64,000 nt of DNA from Haematobia irritans (taxonomy: Eukaryota; Arthropoda; Insecta; Diptera; Muscidae), in assembly GCF_050003625.1 (NCBI RefSeq), contig NC_134397.1, forward strand, positions 276,762,070 through 276,826,069, written 5' to 3'. A program made the position numbers and the translations under genes. Positions 1-11,936 of the stretch are shown here, one piece after another (position 1 is the stretch's first letter; each line of letters begins with the position of its first letter). The notes under the pieces are model-generated. The model did not search any database and was not told where the DNA came from. It worked only from the letters and a program-made list of their open reading frames with translations.

Positions 1-158
1 TGGAGCCATGTTTCATCCATTGTCACATATCGACGGAAAAACTCGGGTGTATTACGAGTTAGCAGCTGCAAACACCGCTCAAATGTGAGCTCGCGCGGCA
101 TCCATTTTGCACAGAGCTTCCGCATATCCAAATATTGATGAATGATATGACCAACACG

Positions 159-327
159 CATTGCCGTATCTAGACATTTTTAACCAGGGGGGCTATAGCC
201 CCCCTATCAATACTACAGTAACAATATATAATGGAAAATCATATATAAGTTTTCACATTCTAGTGGGCGGCTAATTTTTTTCTGGAGGGGGCTAAGCCCT
301 CCCCCCAGAGGCCTTACTACGCTTATG
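159..327. mobile_element. 169-bp MITE with 8-bp target duplication, inside the mariner
   Basis: The mariner coding sequence is interrupted by 169 bp flanked by the duplicated 8-mer CCAACACG (151-158 and 328-335). The ends form imperfect inverted repeats starting CAT (11 of 17 positions match), and inside are two short GC-rich hairpins around GGGGGCTATAGCCCCC and its relative near 290-306. An 8-bp duplication fits hAT or P-type elements; the CAT start leans to P-like but the family is unresolved. It has no coding capacity. Confidence 0.7.
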
Positions 328-771
328 CCAACACGTTCCTTTGATATCTTTACGGCCTCTGCTATCTCGGTCAACTTCATTTTACGGCCATTCAAAATCA
401 TTTTGTGGATTTTTTTGATGTTTTCGTCGGTAACCACCTCTTTCGGGCGTCCACTGCGTTCTCCGTCCTCCGTGCTCATTTTACCACGCTTGAATTTTGC
501 ATACCAATCAATTATTGTTGATTTCCCTGGGACAGAGTCCGGAAACTCTCTGCTTCCACCGTATTTTTCCCCTTAAGAAAACAGTATTTTATCAAAACAC
601 GAAATTCCTTTTTTTTCATTTTTTTAACAATAACAAAAGTTGCTTCACAAAAGACGCTCTATCTTACAAATTATTTGACTTACAGACGTCTAATTTTGAC
701 ACGAATCATTTGAAGGTTGGTACTATATAAAAATAATATGCATTTAATACTAGCGACGCCATCTATGTGTC

Positions 772-798
772 AGACCGGGGACTTATCAGCCAACCTGT
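772..798 (-). repeat. mariner inverted terminal repeat
   Basis: Read on the minus strand it begins ACAGGTTGGCTGATAAGTCC, which matches the known irritans-type mariner transposase-binding end. It is followed outward by a TA at 799-800. Confidence 0.9.
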
Positions 799-2146
799 TA
801 TTAAAATTTGTTTCTGTATATTTAACTAGATTTTTTTCGATTACAAATTTAATTGATTTCTTTTTTGGATGTAGATAAAAAAATAATCAATAATTATATA
901 TTTATATTCTGGGTCGTGGTAAATTTCATGTGGACCAAGCAATGTCCGTTTGTCTGTTGAAATCACGCTAACTTTCGAATGATAGAATCTATTGGCGTGA
1001 AATATGGCTACAAATAGTTGTTTTTCTTGTTTTTTGTAGATCAAATGGTATTGTAAATGGTCCATGTTATGTCCGCCGGTTACAAAGATTTTGTCTTTAT
1101 TCTAATAATTTTGGTAGTTTTCCCGAGCCAATAAAGCGAAGAATTAAAGAAAGGCGAAACAAGTATATAAAAAATTTGAGTTTTGCGTACCTCATTTTTG
1201 CGTACAAATTTTATTTTATTCGTTTAAAGAATTTGTCAGCATTATTAAAGCCAATATGTTCTTAGACAAACAAAATCGATTCACATTACCATAAGGACTT
1301 TGGACTACATGTTTTTTTTCGCAACAAAAACTGTGTGTAATAATTTCTCAAGTCTTTCCTTTGTCGTGTATAATAATTTCTAAAGTCTTTCCTTTGTCGT
1401 GGCTAAACCGTTGAAATTTGATCGTTCAGTATGGTTGAATATACACCACGTATAGAACTCAGCGACATATGATAAAATTTAAATTTCCCTTATAATTGTA
1501 GCAATGTTCGTATTTATTCTTCTTAAAGCCATCATTGTGGGTGTATGTGTGTCTGTATGTTTGTGCATCGATGAGTGTTTGCGCTGTTGGTGGTTTTGAT
1601 GTATATCTACTTGTGGTAGCTAAAACAATTAACTTTATTCCTCTTAAAAGCCAATATTCCAAAATATTTACCACACTAATGCCTCTAATATTCTCAACAA
1701 ATATGCACACCAGCACAGCTTCCCACAGCAGACGTGTACAAATAACGATACGCACAACAACAAACACATCAGCTCAAATTCAAATCTCACATTTACCGTA
1801 GGAAATGTTTAATAAAGCAATAACAACTACAGATGCCCAATGGATCCAATACAAACGCAGCAGCAGGAACAGGAGAGAGCAACAGAAACTGATTTTTAAT
1901 ATAAACACAAATATTAAATAGGCATTCAAGGGTTTACTAAGAATTCTATCTGAGAATGGATTTAATACACTGCATCAGAAACTGTAACTGGAAAGGGCAA
2001 TGGGGTTATAGGTAAGAGTTAGAATATTTAAACTGAAAAAAAAAGAAAAATGTTTTGAATGTTTGAAATGTGTTGATTCACTTCCATGAACGGATCATTT
2101 TGAAACGTGCACCTCGTTCATTTTTTTTCTGTAGGTGTAATCTGCC
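799..2146. other. non-coding AT-rich stretch with a decayed mini-me-like fragment
   Basis: No gene seen. Positions about 890-1075 keep the head of the mini-me-like repeat (TA run, core, GTCC-type run, then the TTGAAATCACGCTAAC block) in degraded form. A unit of about 35 bp ending TTTCCTTTGTCGT is duplicated in tandem at about 1333-1400. The rest shows nothing recognisable. Confidence 0.6.
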
Positions 2147-2150
2147 TTAA

Positions 2151-2386
2151 CCCTCTAATGCCCAATCCCGCCTTTAGGCAAGCTTCGTAAAATCAGGAAG
2201 CTTTTAGTAAAACACACCTTAAGACAACAAAAATGGGTAAAATAAAAAGAAAACTTAATAAAATCGAGGCTTTGCTGCATATACTGAATTTTACCGCATA
2301 AATTTTTCTTGTTTCGTTTTCTTGCTTTTGTGTCGTTAACATTGAATATTTAATCAGCCGGCAAAAAAATTTGGGGCATTAGAAGG
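2151..2386. mobile_element. piggyBac-type MITE, 236 bp, TTAA target duplication
   Basis: The ends are inverted repeats CCCTCTAATGCCC at the left and its complement form GGGGCATTAGAAGG at the right, each flanked by TTAA (2147-2150 and 2387-2390). A TTAA duplication with CC(C/T)T-starting ends is the hallmark of piggyBac elements. There is no open frame, so it would depend on a transposase supplied elsewhere. A related partial copy lies at 50851-51029. Confidence 0.75.
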
Positions 2387-2516
2387 TTAAGAATTCTAAA
2401 ATTATTTATTTATTTTATTTGCATATTTATTATAATTAAAATTGCAATAAATCGGCTCAAATTCTAAAATATTTCCGCTTTCATAGGAAAAATTTTCAGA
2501 AAAGTATCACAAAAAT

Positions 2517-2859
2517 AGGGAGCCACCGTGGTGCAATGGTTAGCATGCCCGCCTTGCATAAACAAGTTCGTGGGTTCGATTCCTGCTTCGACCGAACACG
2601 AAAAAGTTTTTCAGCGGTGGATTATCCCACCTCAGTAATGCTGGTGACATTTCTGTGGGTTTCAAAGCTTCTCTAAGTGGTTTCACTGCAATGTGGAACG
2701 CCGTTCGGACTCGGCTATAAAAATGAGGTCCCTTGTCATTGAGCTTAACATGGAATCGGGCAGCACTCAATGATAAGAGAGAAGTTCACTAATGTGGTAT
2801 CACAATGGACTGAATAGTCTAAGTGAGACTGAAACATCGGGCTGCCACCTAACCTAACC
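2517..2859 (+). mobile_element. tRNA-derived SINE, full length, 343 bp
   Basis: It starts with a tRNA-like head carrying RNA polymerase III promoter boxes: an A box within TGGTGCAATGGTTAGCATG and a B box GGTTCGATTCC. A body of about 200 bp follows, then a tail ending in CTAACCTAACC. It is flanked by a perfect 11-bp duplication ATCACAAAAAT (2506-2516 and 2860-2870), so both insertion ends are intact and insertion was fairly recent. The last 70 bp closely match the 3' end of the LINE at 22418-23923. Other copies are at 35370-36080, 36945-37200, 37290-37393, 45313-45690 and 58362-58541. Confidence 0.9.
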
Positions 2860-2870
2860 ATCACAAAAAT

Positions 2871-4678
2871 GAAATTAGTTTATCAGAAAAAATGGACTAC
2901 CTCGTGTGTAATGTAAATTAAATTGTACTCCACTTTTTGAAATTTCCACAAATGTTGGTTTACGAAATAAAAATGGTTTACGACATAAAAAAAATCTTTA
3001 GCACCATATCGAATTGAAAATTATCTTCTACTTTAATTAAACTCATTAAAGTTATTTGTAGGGTCGTTGTTGTAGTTCTCAGTATTTTGAGACATACTTG
3101 TAAGAGGTTAAATTGTATTGAACTGTGGAAAATTAAACAATTTAGAAAATTGAACTAAAACCGAATAATTTTTATTTCAATAAAACTAATGGTGTTTTCT
3201 TTTCTGAAAAAAGTGCTTTACCTTCATTTTGTCTGTACAGAATGCGCATTTTTAAAATGTTACCAGCAACCTAAAAAAATGCTATCATTTCAGCGGGCAG
3301 AAAAGAATTCAAAGAAGGAAACAGGGCAATGGCAGCACTCTCGTTTGTTGGCAGTGCTGAAAATGCCCGTAATTTGCCTCTATGCGTGGCGCTATTTTCA
3401 CAACAGAATTCGAAGCCTTTTCGCACTTTTGCCTGTTTTTTTAGAAAAGAACCTAAAGAGTAAATTTTCCGGGCAAAATGCAAAAAAAGTGTGCATTTTT
3501 TACAAGAAAAGAAAACGCCATAAGTAAAATTTAGCATTGGCTTTTTGATGGACTTTTCTGCTGAGATCAGCAGTACCATTCACACTATTCGAACATTCAA
3601 ATCTTTATCAACAAAAAACAATTTTTGTTACATAATAAAAAGTAATTTATTTTGCAAAATAACAGTTCCTTCCTTTGAATTCAGTACTATGAAACGTAAT
3701 TTTTCATATATTTTGTAATATATATGTAAAATTACATTATTTCCGTTTCCAAAAGTTGTAGTTTGTTCGTTCATAATAAATGGGCCAGACTAAAGGGGTT
3801 TTGTTTTCCCTAATAAAGTTTCTTAGAATCGGCTTGTGTGTACAAAACAATGTGGTCCATAAATAGATCTGTTGGACTGTATGTGTTGCTTGGGCGTTGA
3901 TAGTTATAGCAATAATTTTTTGTCGATGACAATAACAGCTTTATTGTTTAAAGGATAGTATCCTTGTTTACAAACTATATGGTCCGCGGTTCAATTCTGC
4001 CTCTGGAAGAATAATAAAATCTGAAAAATTTCATATTTCTACATTATTTGTATTAGACAAAAAAAAAAAAATGAGAACTACATAAACAACGTAGAATTGA
4101 TTAAGATATGAGAGAAGAACAAAATTACAAAAATGTATATATTTTTATATATATAAAAGGGTCAACGTCTATCACAATGTGTATATACGTTTCTTTACAA
4201 TAAAGTTCTTTACAGCGAAAAGCAAATGGTAAACGATGATAGTTTGTTGTGGATTTAGTTAGGGAGGAATGAATTATTTTTGTGTATATGCATAAAATAC
4301 GACCTCGACTGGACCAAAACTCGATTAAATTTAGTGAAGCCGTTTTGTCTGTAGGGTTAAGTGATTCGCTTTTTTATTGGATATCTTTTCATAAACAAAA
4401 ATTCTGTTGAACAGGGGTCAACTTTTCCCCAAATGTGTATTATTATTGTAATCGCCCCTAAAGCTAAAATTTATTCAGAACTAGGAACAATTTTCGAAGA
4501 CATTACTTCAAAGAACTTCTTTGTAGTCTGGATTTATAAATGAAAATTATGGGTAATGTTTTTAAAGACCAGAAAAAGCAGGATAGTGTAGAAACGTATG
4601 GTCTGCGGTTCGACCCTTCGTGGAAGTGTGAAAAATATGGATGAAAATGTTATTAGCCAGAAAGTTAAAAATGAACTA
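2871..4678. other. AT-rich non-coding DNA with a relic of the second SINE-like family
   Basis: No gene recognised. About 3950-4085 is a decayed tRNA-derived module (B box CGGTTCAATTC, then the block TTCTACATTATTTGTATTA) related to 28130-28345 and 49280-49500; another B-box scrap lies near 4600. A 112-codon open frame at 3189-3527 has no recognisable motif. Confidence 0.5.
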
Positions 4679-4918
4679 GTACAAGAGAAGGAATATGAAT
4701 CCTAAACATGTTTCAAGAGCAAAATGTTTTTTTTTGGACGGTGAATATGGAACATGCAACCATGTTATTTTCTCGAAAATTATGTATCTGATTTCGGCAA
4801 CCATGCATATGTTTACCGAAAAAACAACATTATGGCGACAAAAATGTTCCATGCTTCCCGTCCAAATAACATTTTGCTCTTGAAACATGTTCGGGGTGAT
4901 AATATTCCTTCTCTGCGT
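4679..4918. mobile_element. MITE with long (about 70-bp) inverted repeats
   Basis: The two halves are near-mirror images: CATGTTTCAAGAGCAAAATG on the left is matched in inverse on the right, and both extend outward to GAGAAGGAATAT. The right end reads CTCTGCGTGTA. Only about 100 bp separate the repeats, so the single strand could fold into a long hairpin. A solitary end of the same family lies at 45035-45110. Confidence 0.7.
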
Positions 4919-5250
4919 GTAGTTAAAATTTAAAAGCGTATTTTTTCAAAAAAACGTTAATACTTTGCGAATATTGTCGTACATTTTCATCTTATACTAT
5001 ATATATGACTATATGAAGTAAATTGGTTAAGTATTTTTAGAAAATATTAAACTCAAGAAGAGTTTTTTTCCGAAGAGCAACATTTTAGAGAAACGCAATT
5101 TTGGACAAATAATTTTCTTTAAAAGCAAATAAAAAAGATTAAATACAATTGTTGTCAAGCTGGTCATAAATTCGGATTTATTTTATCTTAAAGAAAATAA
5201 TTTATAACGTTTTTCCAAAGTTTCGTTCCAGAGAACTGTCTTTTTCTTAA
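4919..5250. other. AT-rich spacer
   Basis: No coding or repeat signal recognised. Confidence 0.5.
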
Positions 5251-6905
5251 TTTTTTATACCCTCCACCATATGATGGGGGTATATTAACTTTGTCATTCC
5301 GTTAGTAATACATCGAAATATTGCTCTAAGACCCCATAAAGTATATATATTCTGCGTCGTGGTGAGATTCTGAGTCGGCCTGAGCATGTCCGTCCGTCCG
5401 TCTGTTGAAATCACGCTAACTTCCGAACGAAACAAGCTATCGACTTGAAACTTGGCACAAGTAGTTGTTATTGATGTAGGTCAGTTGGTATTGCAAATGG
5501 GCCATATCGGTCCACTTTTACGTATGCCCCCATATAAACCGATCCCCAGATTTGGCTGGCGGAGCTTCTAAGAGAAGCAAATTTCATGCGATATTTCTGA
5601 AATTTGGTACATGGTGTCAGCATATGATCTCTAACAGCCATGCAAAAATTGGTCCACATCGGTCCATAATTATATATAGCCCCCATATAAACCGATACCC
5701 CGATTTGGCTTGCGGAGCCTCTAAGAGAAGCAAATTTCATCCGGTTGAAATTTGGTACATGGTGTAACTATATGGTCTCTAACAACTAAGCAAATTTTAT
5801 ATAAACCCCCATATATCAATAATTATATATATCTCCCATATAAACCGTTCCCCCGATTTGGCCTGCGCAGCCTCTAAAAGAAGCAAATTTCATCCGATCC
5901 GGCTGAAATTTGGTACATGGTGTTGGTATATGGTCTCTAATAACCATGCAAAAATTGGTCCACATCGGTCCATAGTTATATATAGCCCTAATATAAACGG
6001 ATCACCAGATTTGACCTCCGGAACCTCTTGGAAGACCAAAATTCATCTGATTCAGTTGAAATTTGGTACGTGGTGTTAATATATGGCCTCAAACACCCAC
6101 GCAAAAATTGGTCGAAAACGGTCCATAATTATATATAGCCCCCATATAAACTGATCCCCAGATTTGATCTCCGGAGCCACGTGGAAGAGCAAAATTCATC
6201 CGATTCGTTGATGATGACAACCATGCATGAATTGGTTCATATCAGTCCATTATTATATATAGCCCCCATATAAACCGATCCCAAGATTTGACCTCCGGTG
6301 CCTTTTGGTGAAGCCAAATTCATCCGATCTGGTTGAAATTTGGTACGTGGTGGTAATATATGATATTTAACAACCATGCCAAAAGTGGTCCATATCAGTC
6401 CATAATCATATATAGCCCCCATATAAACCGATCCCGATGTTTGTTTTTGGAGCCTCTTGCAGGAGCAAATTTCATCCGAGTCAGTGGAAATTTGGTACAT
6501 TGTGCTAGTATATGGCCGTTAACAACCATGCCTAACTAGGTCCATATCGGTCTATAGTTATATATAGCCCTCAGATAAATCGATCCCCAATCACACAAAA
6601 ATTGGTAAATATCAAGTTTATAATTGTATATAGCCCCCATATAAGTGACCCCCATATTTCAATTCTAGCTCTCTGCGTGCCATGCAAAAGTCCATATCGA
6701 TTCGTAATTATTTGTAGACTTACCTATACATACCTTTTTTGGACTAACTCACAATTTAGAAAACGATGTTAAGAAGTTTTAAGATACCACAACCCAAGTA
6801 ATTCGATTGTGCATGACAGTCTTTCGTAGAAGTTTCTACACAATCCATGGTGGAGGGTACATAAGATTCGGCCTGGCCGAACTTTCGGCCGTATATACTT
6901 GTTTT
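5251..6905 (+). repeat. mini-me-like element, family A, copy 1
   Basis: The head is TATACCCTCCACCAT, followed by a (TA)n run at 5342-5350, a conserved core, and a GTCC/GTCT run at 5390-5405. Then comes a tandem array of about nine units, each containing TATATAGCCCCCATATAAAC. Units recur at about 5525, 5678, 5830, 5982, 6135, 6259, 6412 and 6567, so the period is mostly 150-153 bp. The tail reads GGTGGAGGGTAC, then CGGCCGTATATACTTGTTT. The TA run, core and GTCY run are the layout described for dipteran mini-me elements. No transposase is present. Short open frames inside the array are by-products of the repeat. Confidence 0.85.
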
Positions 6906-9415
6906 TCATTGAAATAAAAAAAAATATCCTAAATTTGTCGGATGAGTACAATCATACATTTTGAGCCACTGTATTTCCTCCAACATATTAAAATATTTAA
7001 TAGAGCTTTCTTTGAATCTTGTTTCATGTGAGTAAACAATAACCAGTAGAGGAGTAAGACGCAAGTAATGCTCTACACACTAAAATCTTCTTCAATTGGC
7101 CTACTAGACCATGCTTTGGATACTCTCTGCCAAGTTTCTATTGGGTATATTTTCATGTTGGTCTTGTAAGCCAATTAAATAGATTTTTATCTCAACTAAT
7201 TGCCACAAATTAACAAATTTAAGCAAACAGTAGGAGATATACGGAAAAATCATATCCAAGAACTCCTCATTATTCGTTCCGTCTTTGCCAAAGGTTTGCT
7301 TATCCATGCTCTTTAGGGTGGTCTTCGTATTTATTTGTTTGTGTTTTTTTCGGTTCTTTCTAAGTACTGGGTTATCGCTCAATGGTTCATTAATTGTTTA
7401 ATAACTTTCATAGGCCCTTAGTTTTTGCTTCGCTTCATAATTAATTTCAGCTTGTTTCGAAGTAGAGCAAAGCTAAAATGAAAATATTCACCATGCTTTG
7501 CTCAATTAAGCTGTATTTTAATCTGATTTCCGTTTTCTTTATTTTGCGAATAATTTCATAAATCATTAATGGCTTAAGAGGCCGTGATTCAATTAAATTC
7601 CACTTTGTTTTCGAATTTTCAGAAATTTTAAGTGGTGAACTACATCTGATAAGACAACGTTATGTGAGGTTTACAAAAATGTGAAAGGGTGAGTTGGCAT
7701 ATTATTTGAATACGAATCCAATTATTGGAGATTGAAATTGGTTGGGTAAATTGGAACAAAGCTTACGGTAATGGCCTTTAATGGTGCTACTATGAAACCG
7801 CAAACTAAGAACTAATGGAAAGTAATATTGCATTCCTATGGCAATTAGATTTACAAGTTTTTTTATTATTTATTTTTTTAGCGACATTAATTACGACAAA
7901 AAAATCTCGTCACACAAAAAATAATTTTTCATTATTCTAATATATTTCCCCTTGAACAATAAAATTCTCCTTTCTACTTAATAAAATGTTCATGCATTAC
8001 CTTCCGTTCCATAGCCCTTACGTTTCCGTTTCAATTTGTTACATTCACTTCACGATTTCGGAACGTAATTTTTTCTATTAGTGTACGTGTCCCAGACGTA
8101 GGTTAGCTTTCTAGGGTTAAACTTAGATTAAACCCTGTAACATTTATTGCATCTGATCCGATTTTTTGTTTTGGTGGGCATTGACTCAATTTTGATGGAA
8201 TTTTCTGTGAATGTAATAAGCAAATAGTAATAATTTAAAATAATATCTCTGGTTTTATTAAATTTTTCATAATTTATTGCTATTAAATGGCGTCACATTT
8301 GCGGGTGGCTTTGACAATGTTGCACAAAATATCAAGAAAGCCAAAAACGATAATGAAAAAAACGAAACATTTTCTGCCATCATATAAATCGAGGAGGCGT
8401 TCATCTTGGCAGTCTCCTATTAAGATTACATCGTCAGTTTTGTGGAATGTTTTTTTCCTCTATGATTTGAATAGTAAACACCCTCACAAAAAACACATAC
8501 ACGAGTTCACACAAAACCAATCGGACAATGTTGATATATTCGGTAACATTTGATTTGGCCATATTCAAAACAAATTTTCTTAATTCGTTCCATTTCTTTG
8601 TTTCGAAAATGTAGCTGGTGTTGACGCTTAACAGCCATACTTCTGTGCTCAAGTCTTACAAACTCCCGCCGAGAATCCTATTCTCAGAGCCAATGGAAAA
8701 TATGTCGCCAAATTAGATGACGCCATATCATTTTCATGCCACAGTCGAGTTGCCACAATGCTCATGTCTCTGCCGCCAGAGATAGCCATGAAATGGCTAT
8801 AAATATTTAAGACATCAATGGAAACTAACCCAGAGTGCAAGTAAACGCGGGATGTCTTTCTGCTGCTTCAATACTAGGCAGCCTGTTTTCGTTGGCTTCG
8901 CTTGATGGCCAAAATCTTAAATGGAACATTTCAAATGCAGTTAAAATCTCCTCCTGATTTCCGCTTCCTGAAAAGTGATTCTTTGCTCCTGCATCTGTGC
9001 AGGGGATCTCTGTGTGTGTGTTGTGTATTATCGTCTAAACGTTTGCTGTCACCGTTTATGTGCAATACCACCATTTTATTGGGCAGTGATGTCTGCTTTG
9101 TTGCAGTTGATGTCGAAATCCTTTGGCTTCTTGTCAACGACAAGAAGGCATTGGTATTAAGATTCTTCCATTTCTTTGTTTTATAAAGAAGATTTGTATT
9201 TGACTGTAAACATTTGCATTTCAATATTAAATTTTTGTTCATTCACAGTGGAGACAAAAAAAAAAATATTTTGAATTTCAAAATGATACACGGTGCCATA
9301 TTTATTTACCCTAAGTGGTCACAATTTTGTTCGCCAAACCATCTTTAGTGTATACTTTTCTAACATGATTTTTTAGCCACGTCTACTTAATGAGAAGCTG
9401 TTACGTTCACAACAC
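6906..9415. other. low-repeat non-coding stretch
   Basis: This is one of the few blocks without obvious mobile DNA. Open frames of 60-100 codons (for example 8287-8553 and 8902-9186) show no family motif, signal peptide or convincing splice context, and I do not call them. Confidence 0.45.
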
Positions 9416-9925
9416 TCAAAAAAAGTGAACTATCTATTTCACTAAATACAATTTAACTTTATTTTAGTTCATAGAAATATTATGTTTGGAGAAAGGTTTC
9501 TTTACTCTAATACTTTTTTGTGTACGTTAGTTAAATTAACTAAACCCGAGGAAAAAAATATACTCAAATGAAGCATAAAGATTAATTAATTCGTGTCTTC
9601 CACAAAATAGTTCAGAATTTCTTTAAATTTGTAAATTTTACCAAAAATGCGTCCATCGTGAACTTCGTATGTAACTAAAGACATTCTTGCAATTTTGAAC
9701 TCCAAGTTTTTTCTTCAAACTACAAAATTTTCTTTAACAAGTGAAACAACTTAGTTATGTCAAATAAATTTTCTTGTATTTGTCGAAAAATATTTAATTA
9801 CTTTTATGACATCGGTGTGATGCCATCGTTTGTAATACTGTTTAGTTTAAATTTTCTACAAATATTCAAAATTTTCTAAAATTAACCGAAAGTTTTCTTC
9901 CTGGAGGGTTCACTGTTTTTTCAGT
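9416..9925. mobile_element. TA/AA-flanked MITE with CACTNAAAAAA ends
   Basis: The left end CACTCAAAAAAAGTGAAC is mirrored by a right end whose complement begins CACTGAAAAAACAGTGAAC. The interior is AT-rich without coding sequence. Interior fragments resembling this one (blocks such as TTGAACT...GCGCTAAAGACATTC) recur at about 14580-14760, 38960-39400 and 41200-41420. The TSD is not clear (AA on both sides). Confidence 0.6.
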
Positions 9926-10018
9926 GAATGCGCCCATGGCCCCAAATTATCTTCCAACATGGTTTCCTGATAATAAGTCGCATAGACTTTGATGTCAGGG
10001 TTGATGAATCCTAAGTAT

Positions 10019-11077
10019 AACAAGTATACGGCCGTAAGTTCTGCCTGGCGGAATCTTACGTACTCTCCACCATGGATTGCGTAGAAACTTCTACGAAAGA
10101 CTTTCATCCACAATCGAATTAATTTGGTTGTGATGTCTTAAATCTTCTTCACATCGTTTTCTAAATTGTGAGTTAGTTCATACGTGGTATATATTAGACA
10201 AAGAGGTATATGGACGATATGGACTTTTGCACGGTACGTAGAGAGCCAGAATTGAAATATGGGGGTCGCTTATATGGGGGCTATATAAAATTATGAACTT
10301 GATATGGACCAATTTTTGTGTGATTGGGGATCGCTTTATCTGAGGGTTATATATAACTATAGACCGATATGGACCTAGTTCGGCATGGTTGTTAACGGCC
10401 ATATACTACCACAATGTACCAAATTTGAACTGACTCGGATGAAATTTGCTCCTCCAAGACCAAACCTCGGGATCGGTTTATATGGGGGCTATATATGATT
10501 ATGGACTAATATGGACCACTTTTGGTATGGTCATATACCACCACCACGTACCAAATTTCAACCAGATCGGATGAATTTTGCTTCTCCAATAGGCACCGGA
10601 AGTCAAATCTGGGGATCAGTTTATGTGGGGGCTATATATAATTATGGACTGATATGAACCAATTCCTGCATGGTTGTTGGATACCATATATTAACATCAC
10701 GTACCAAATTTCAGCCGGATCGGATTAAATTTACTTCTCTTAGAGGCTCCGTAAGCCAAATCGGGGGATCAGTTTATATGGGGGATATATGTAATTATAG
10801 ACCGATGTGGACGAATTTTTGCATGGTCGTTGAAGACCATATACTAACACCATTTACCAAATTTCAGCCGGATCGGATGAAATTTGCTTCTCTTAGAGGC
10901 TCCCCAAGCCAAATCTGGGGATCGGTTTATATGGGGGCTATATATAATTATCGACCGATGTAGACCAATTTTTGCATGTTTGGTAGAGACCATTTACTAA
11001 CACCACGTACCAAATTTCAGCCGGATCGGATGAAATTTCCTTCTCTTAGAGGCTCCGCAAGCCAAATCGGTGGATCA
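10019..11077 (-). repeat. mini-me-like element, family A, copy 2 (head missing)
   Basis: This is the inverse orientation of the 5251 copy. It begins AACAAGTATACGGCCGTAAG-like at the tail end and runs through several units of about 150 bp containing TATATGGGGGCTATATATAA. It stops mid-unit near 11077, so the core and the TATACCC head are absent. Confidence 0.8.
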
Positions 11078-11250
11078 GCTCAATTTTAATGAAATTTTTT
11101 TGTGTGTAAAATTAAAACAGTTAAGGTATTTGCATGTACCTCCATTAGGTTTAAAGTGCCAGTTAACCAACAATAAATTTGAGATATTTTAGTTGTTAGC
11201 TAATTGGAAATCTTTATGCGTTATATTCCTAAGAAGCATGTGGGTACATA

Positions 11251-11720
11251 CACAAAAAAAAATTTTTTCTGATTCAATCACGAAATTAATTGATCCAATT
11301 AATTTTTTAGTTGAAATGTCTTCAATCACAAAAATGATAATATCAATCACAGTTTTAATTGGGTATAGAAAATTTCTTGATTAAACAATTTATTGATTTC
11401 ATTAGCAAATTTCAATTAATTTTTAATTGATTCAATTAAAAATTTATTTGATGTTGATTGCAAAACTCAATTAATTTATTAATTAAAAAAGGTAACTATT
11501 TTCAATTATTTTCGGAATTGATTTTAGTTTTTATTTAGATTTTGGCATTTGATTGTTTGAAATACATTTTTAATTAAAAATGTTCAATCATTGACTAAAT
11601 TAACTTAATGTGTCTATCATGATTACATAGTTAATTGTATCAATTAATTTATTAATTGAAAAAATGTTCAACTTCATTAACTTTTTAATTGGAAATATTT
11701 TGGCTATATTTTTTTCTGTG
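11251..11720. mobile_element. TA-flanked palindromic MITE (AATTAATTG-rich)
   Basis: The ends CACAAAAAAAAATTTTTTCTG and TTTTTTCTGTG are flanked by TA on both sides (11249-11250, 11721-11722). The interior is built from AATTAATTG/CAATTAATT motifs. It lies in the 3' flank of Lsp2 and is absent from the homologous flank of the duplicate copy. Sister copies: 26636-27204, 35443-35971, and part of one at 36440-36690. Confidence 0.8.
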
Positions 11721-11848
11721 TAGGAAGAATTACTTACACATCAGTTGTATGGTTTAATAATAGGTTAGCTAACCTTGATTAAATGCTTCATGAAATTAGG
11801 GTAAATGTAAAAATTTTAGTTTGTCCAAATTCAATGTCGTTATTACAT

Positions 11849-11854
11849 TTTATT
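11849..11854 (-). terminator. candidate Lsp2 polyadenylation signal
   Basis: AATAAA on the minus strand about 85 nt past the Lsp2 stop codon, followed by AT-rich sequence. The position is plausible for cleavage and polyadenylation; no GU-rich element was confirmed. Confidence 0.55.
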
Positions 11855-11936
11855 ATTCAAATACAATTTCTCTCCTTATTCTACACGAATTCCAAATATC
11901 ATGAAATAAATCCAAACATTTCTTTTTTTGAGATTT

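Larger units (their letters stand above)
1..798 (-). pseudogene. mariner transposase relic, irritans (Himar1-like) subfamily, cut by the window edge
   Basis: This is the 5' half of a Tc1/mariner DNA transposon read on the minus strand. The 27-bp terminal repeat lies at 772-798, followed outward by a TA. A start codon sits at 617-619 and opens with Lys-Lys-Lys-Glu-Phe-Arg. The helix-turn-helix region (residues such as RSGRPKEVVTDENIKK, about 336-470) and the stretch leading to the first catalytic Asp (motif TMDETWLH, about 1-30) are readable. A small deletion near 555 shifts the frame early, and a 169-bp insertion at 159-327 interrupts the helix-turn-helix region. The frame otherwise resumes. 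The copy is dead as it stands. The subfamily call rests on strong recalled similarity to the horn-fly element; its 3' half lies outside the window. Confidence 0.9.

Noticed and set aside
5251..6905. CRISPR-like array
   Set aside because: Units are about 150 bp with sequence similarity throughout, not short repeats with unique spacers, and the genome is an insect's.
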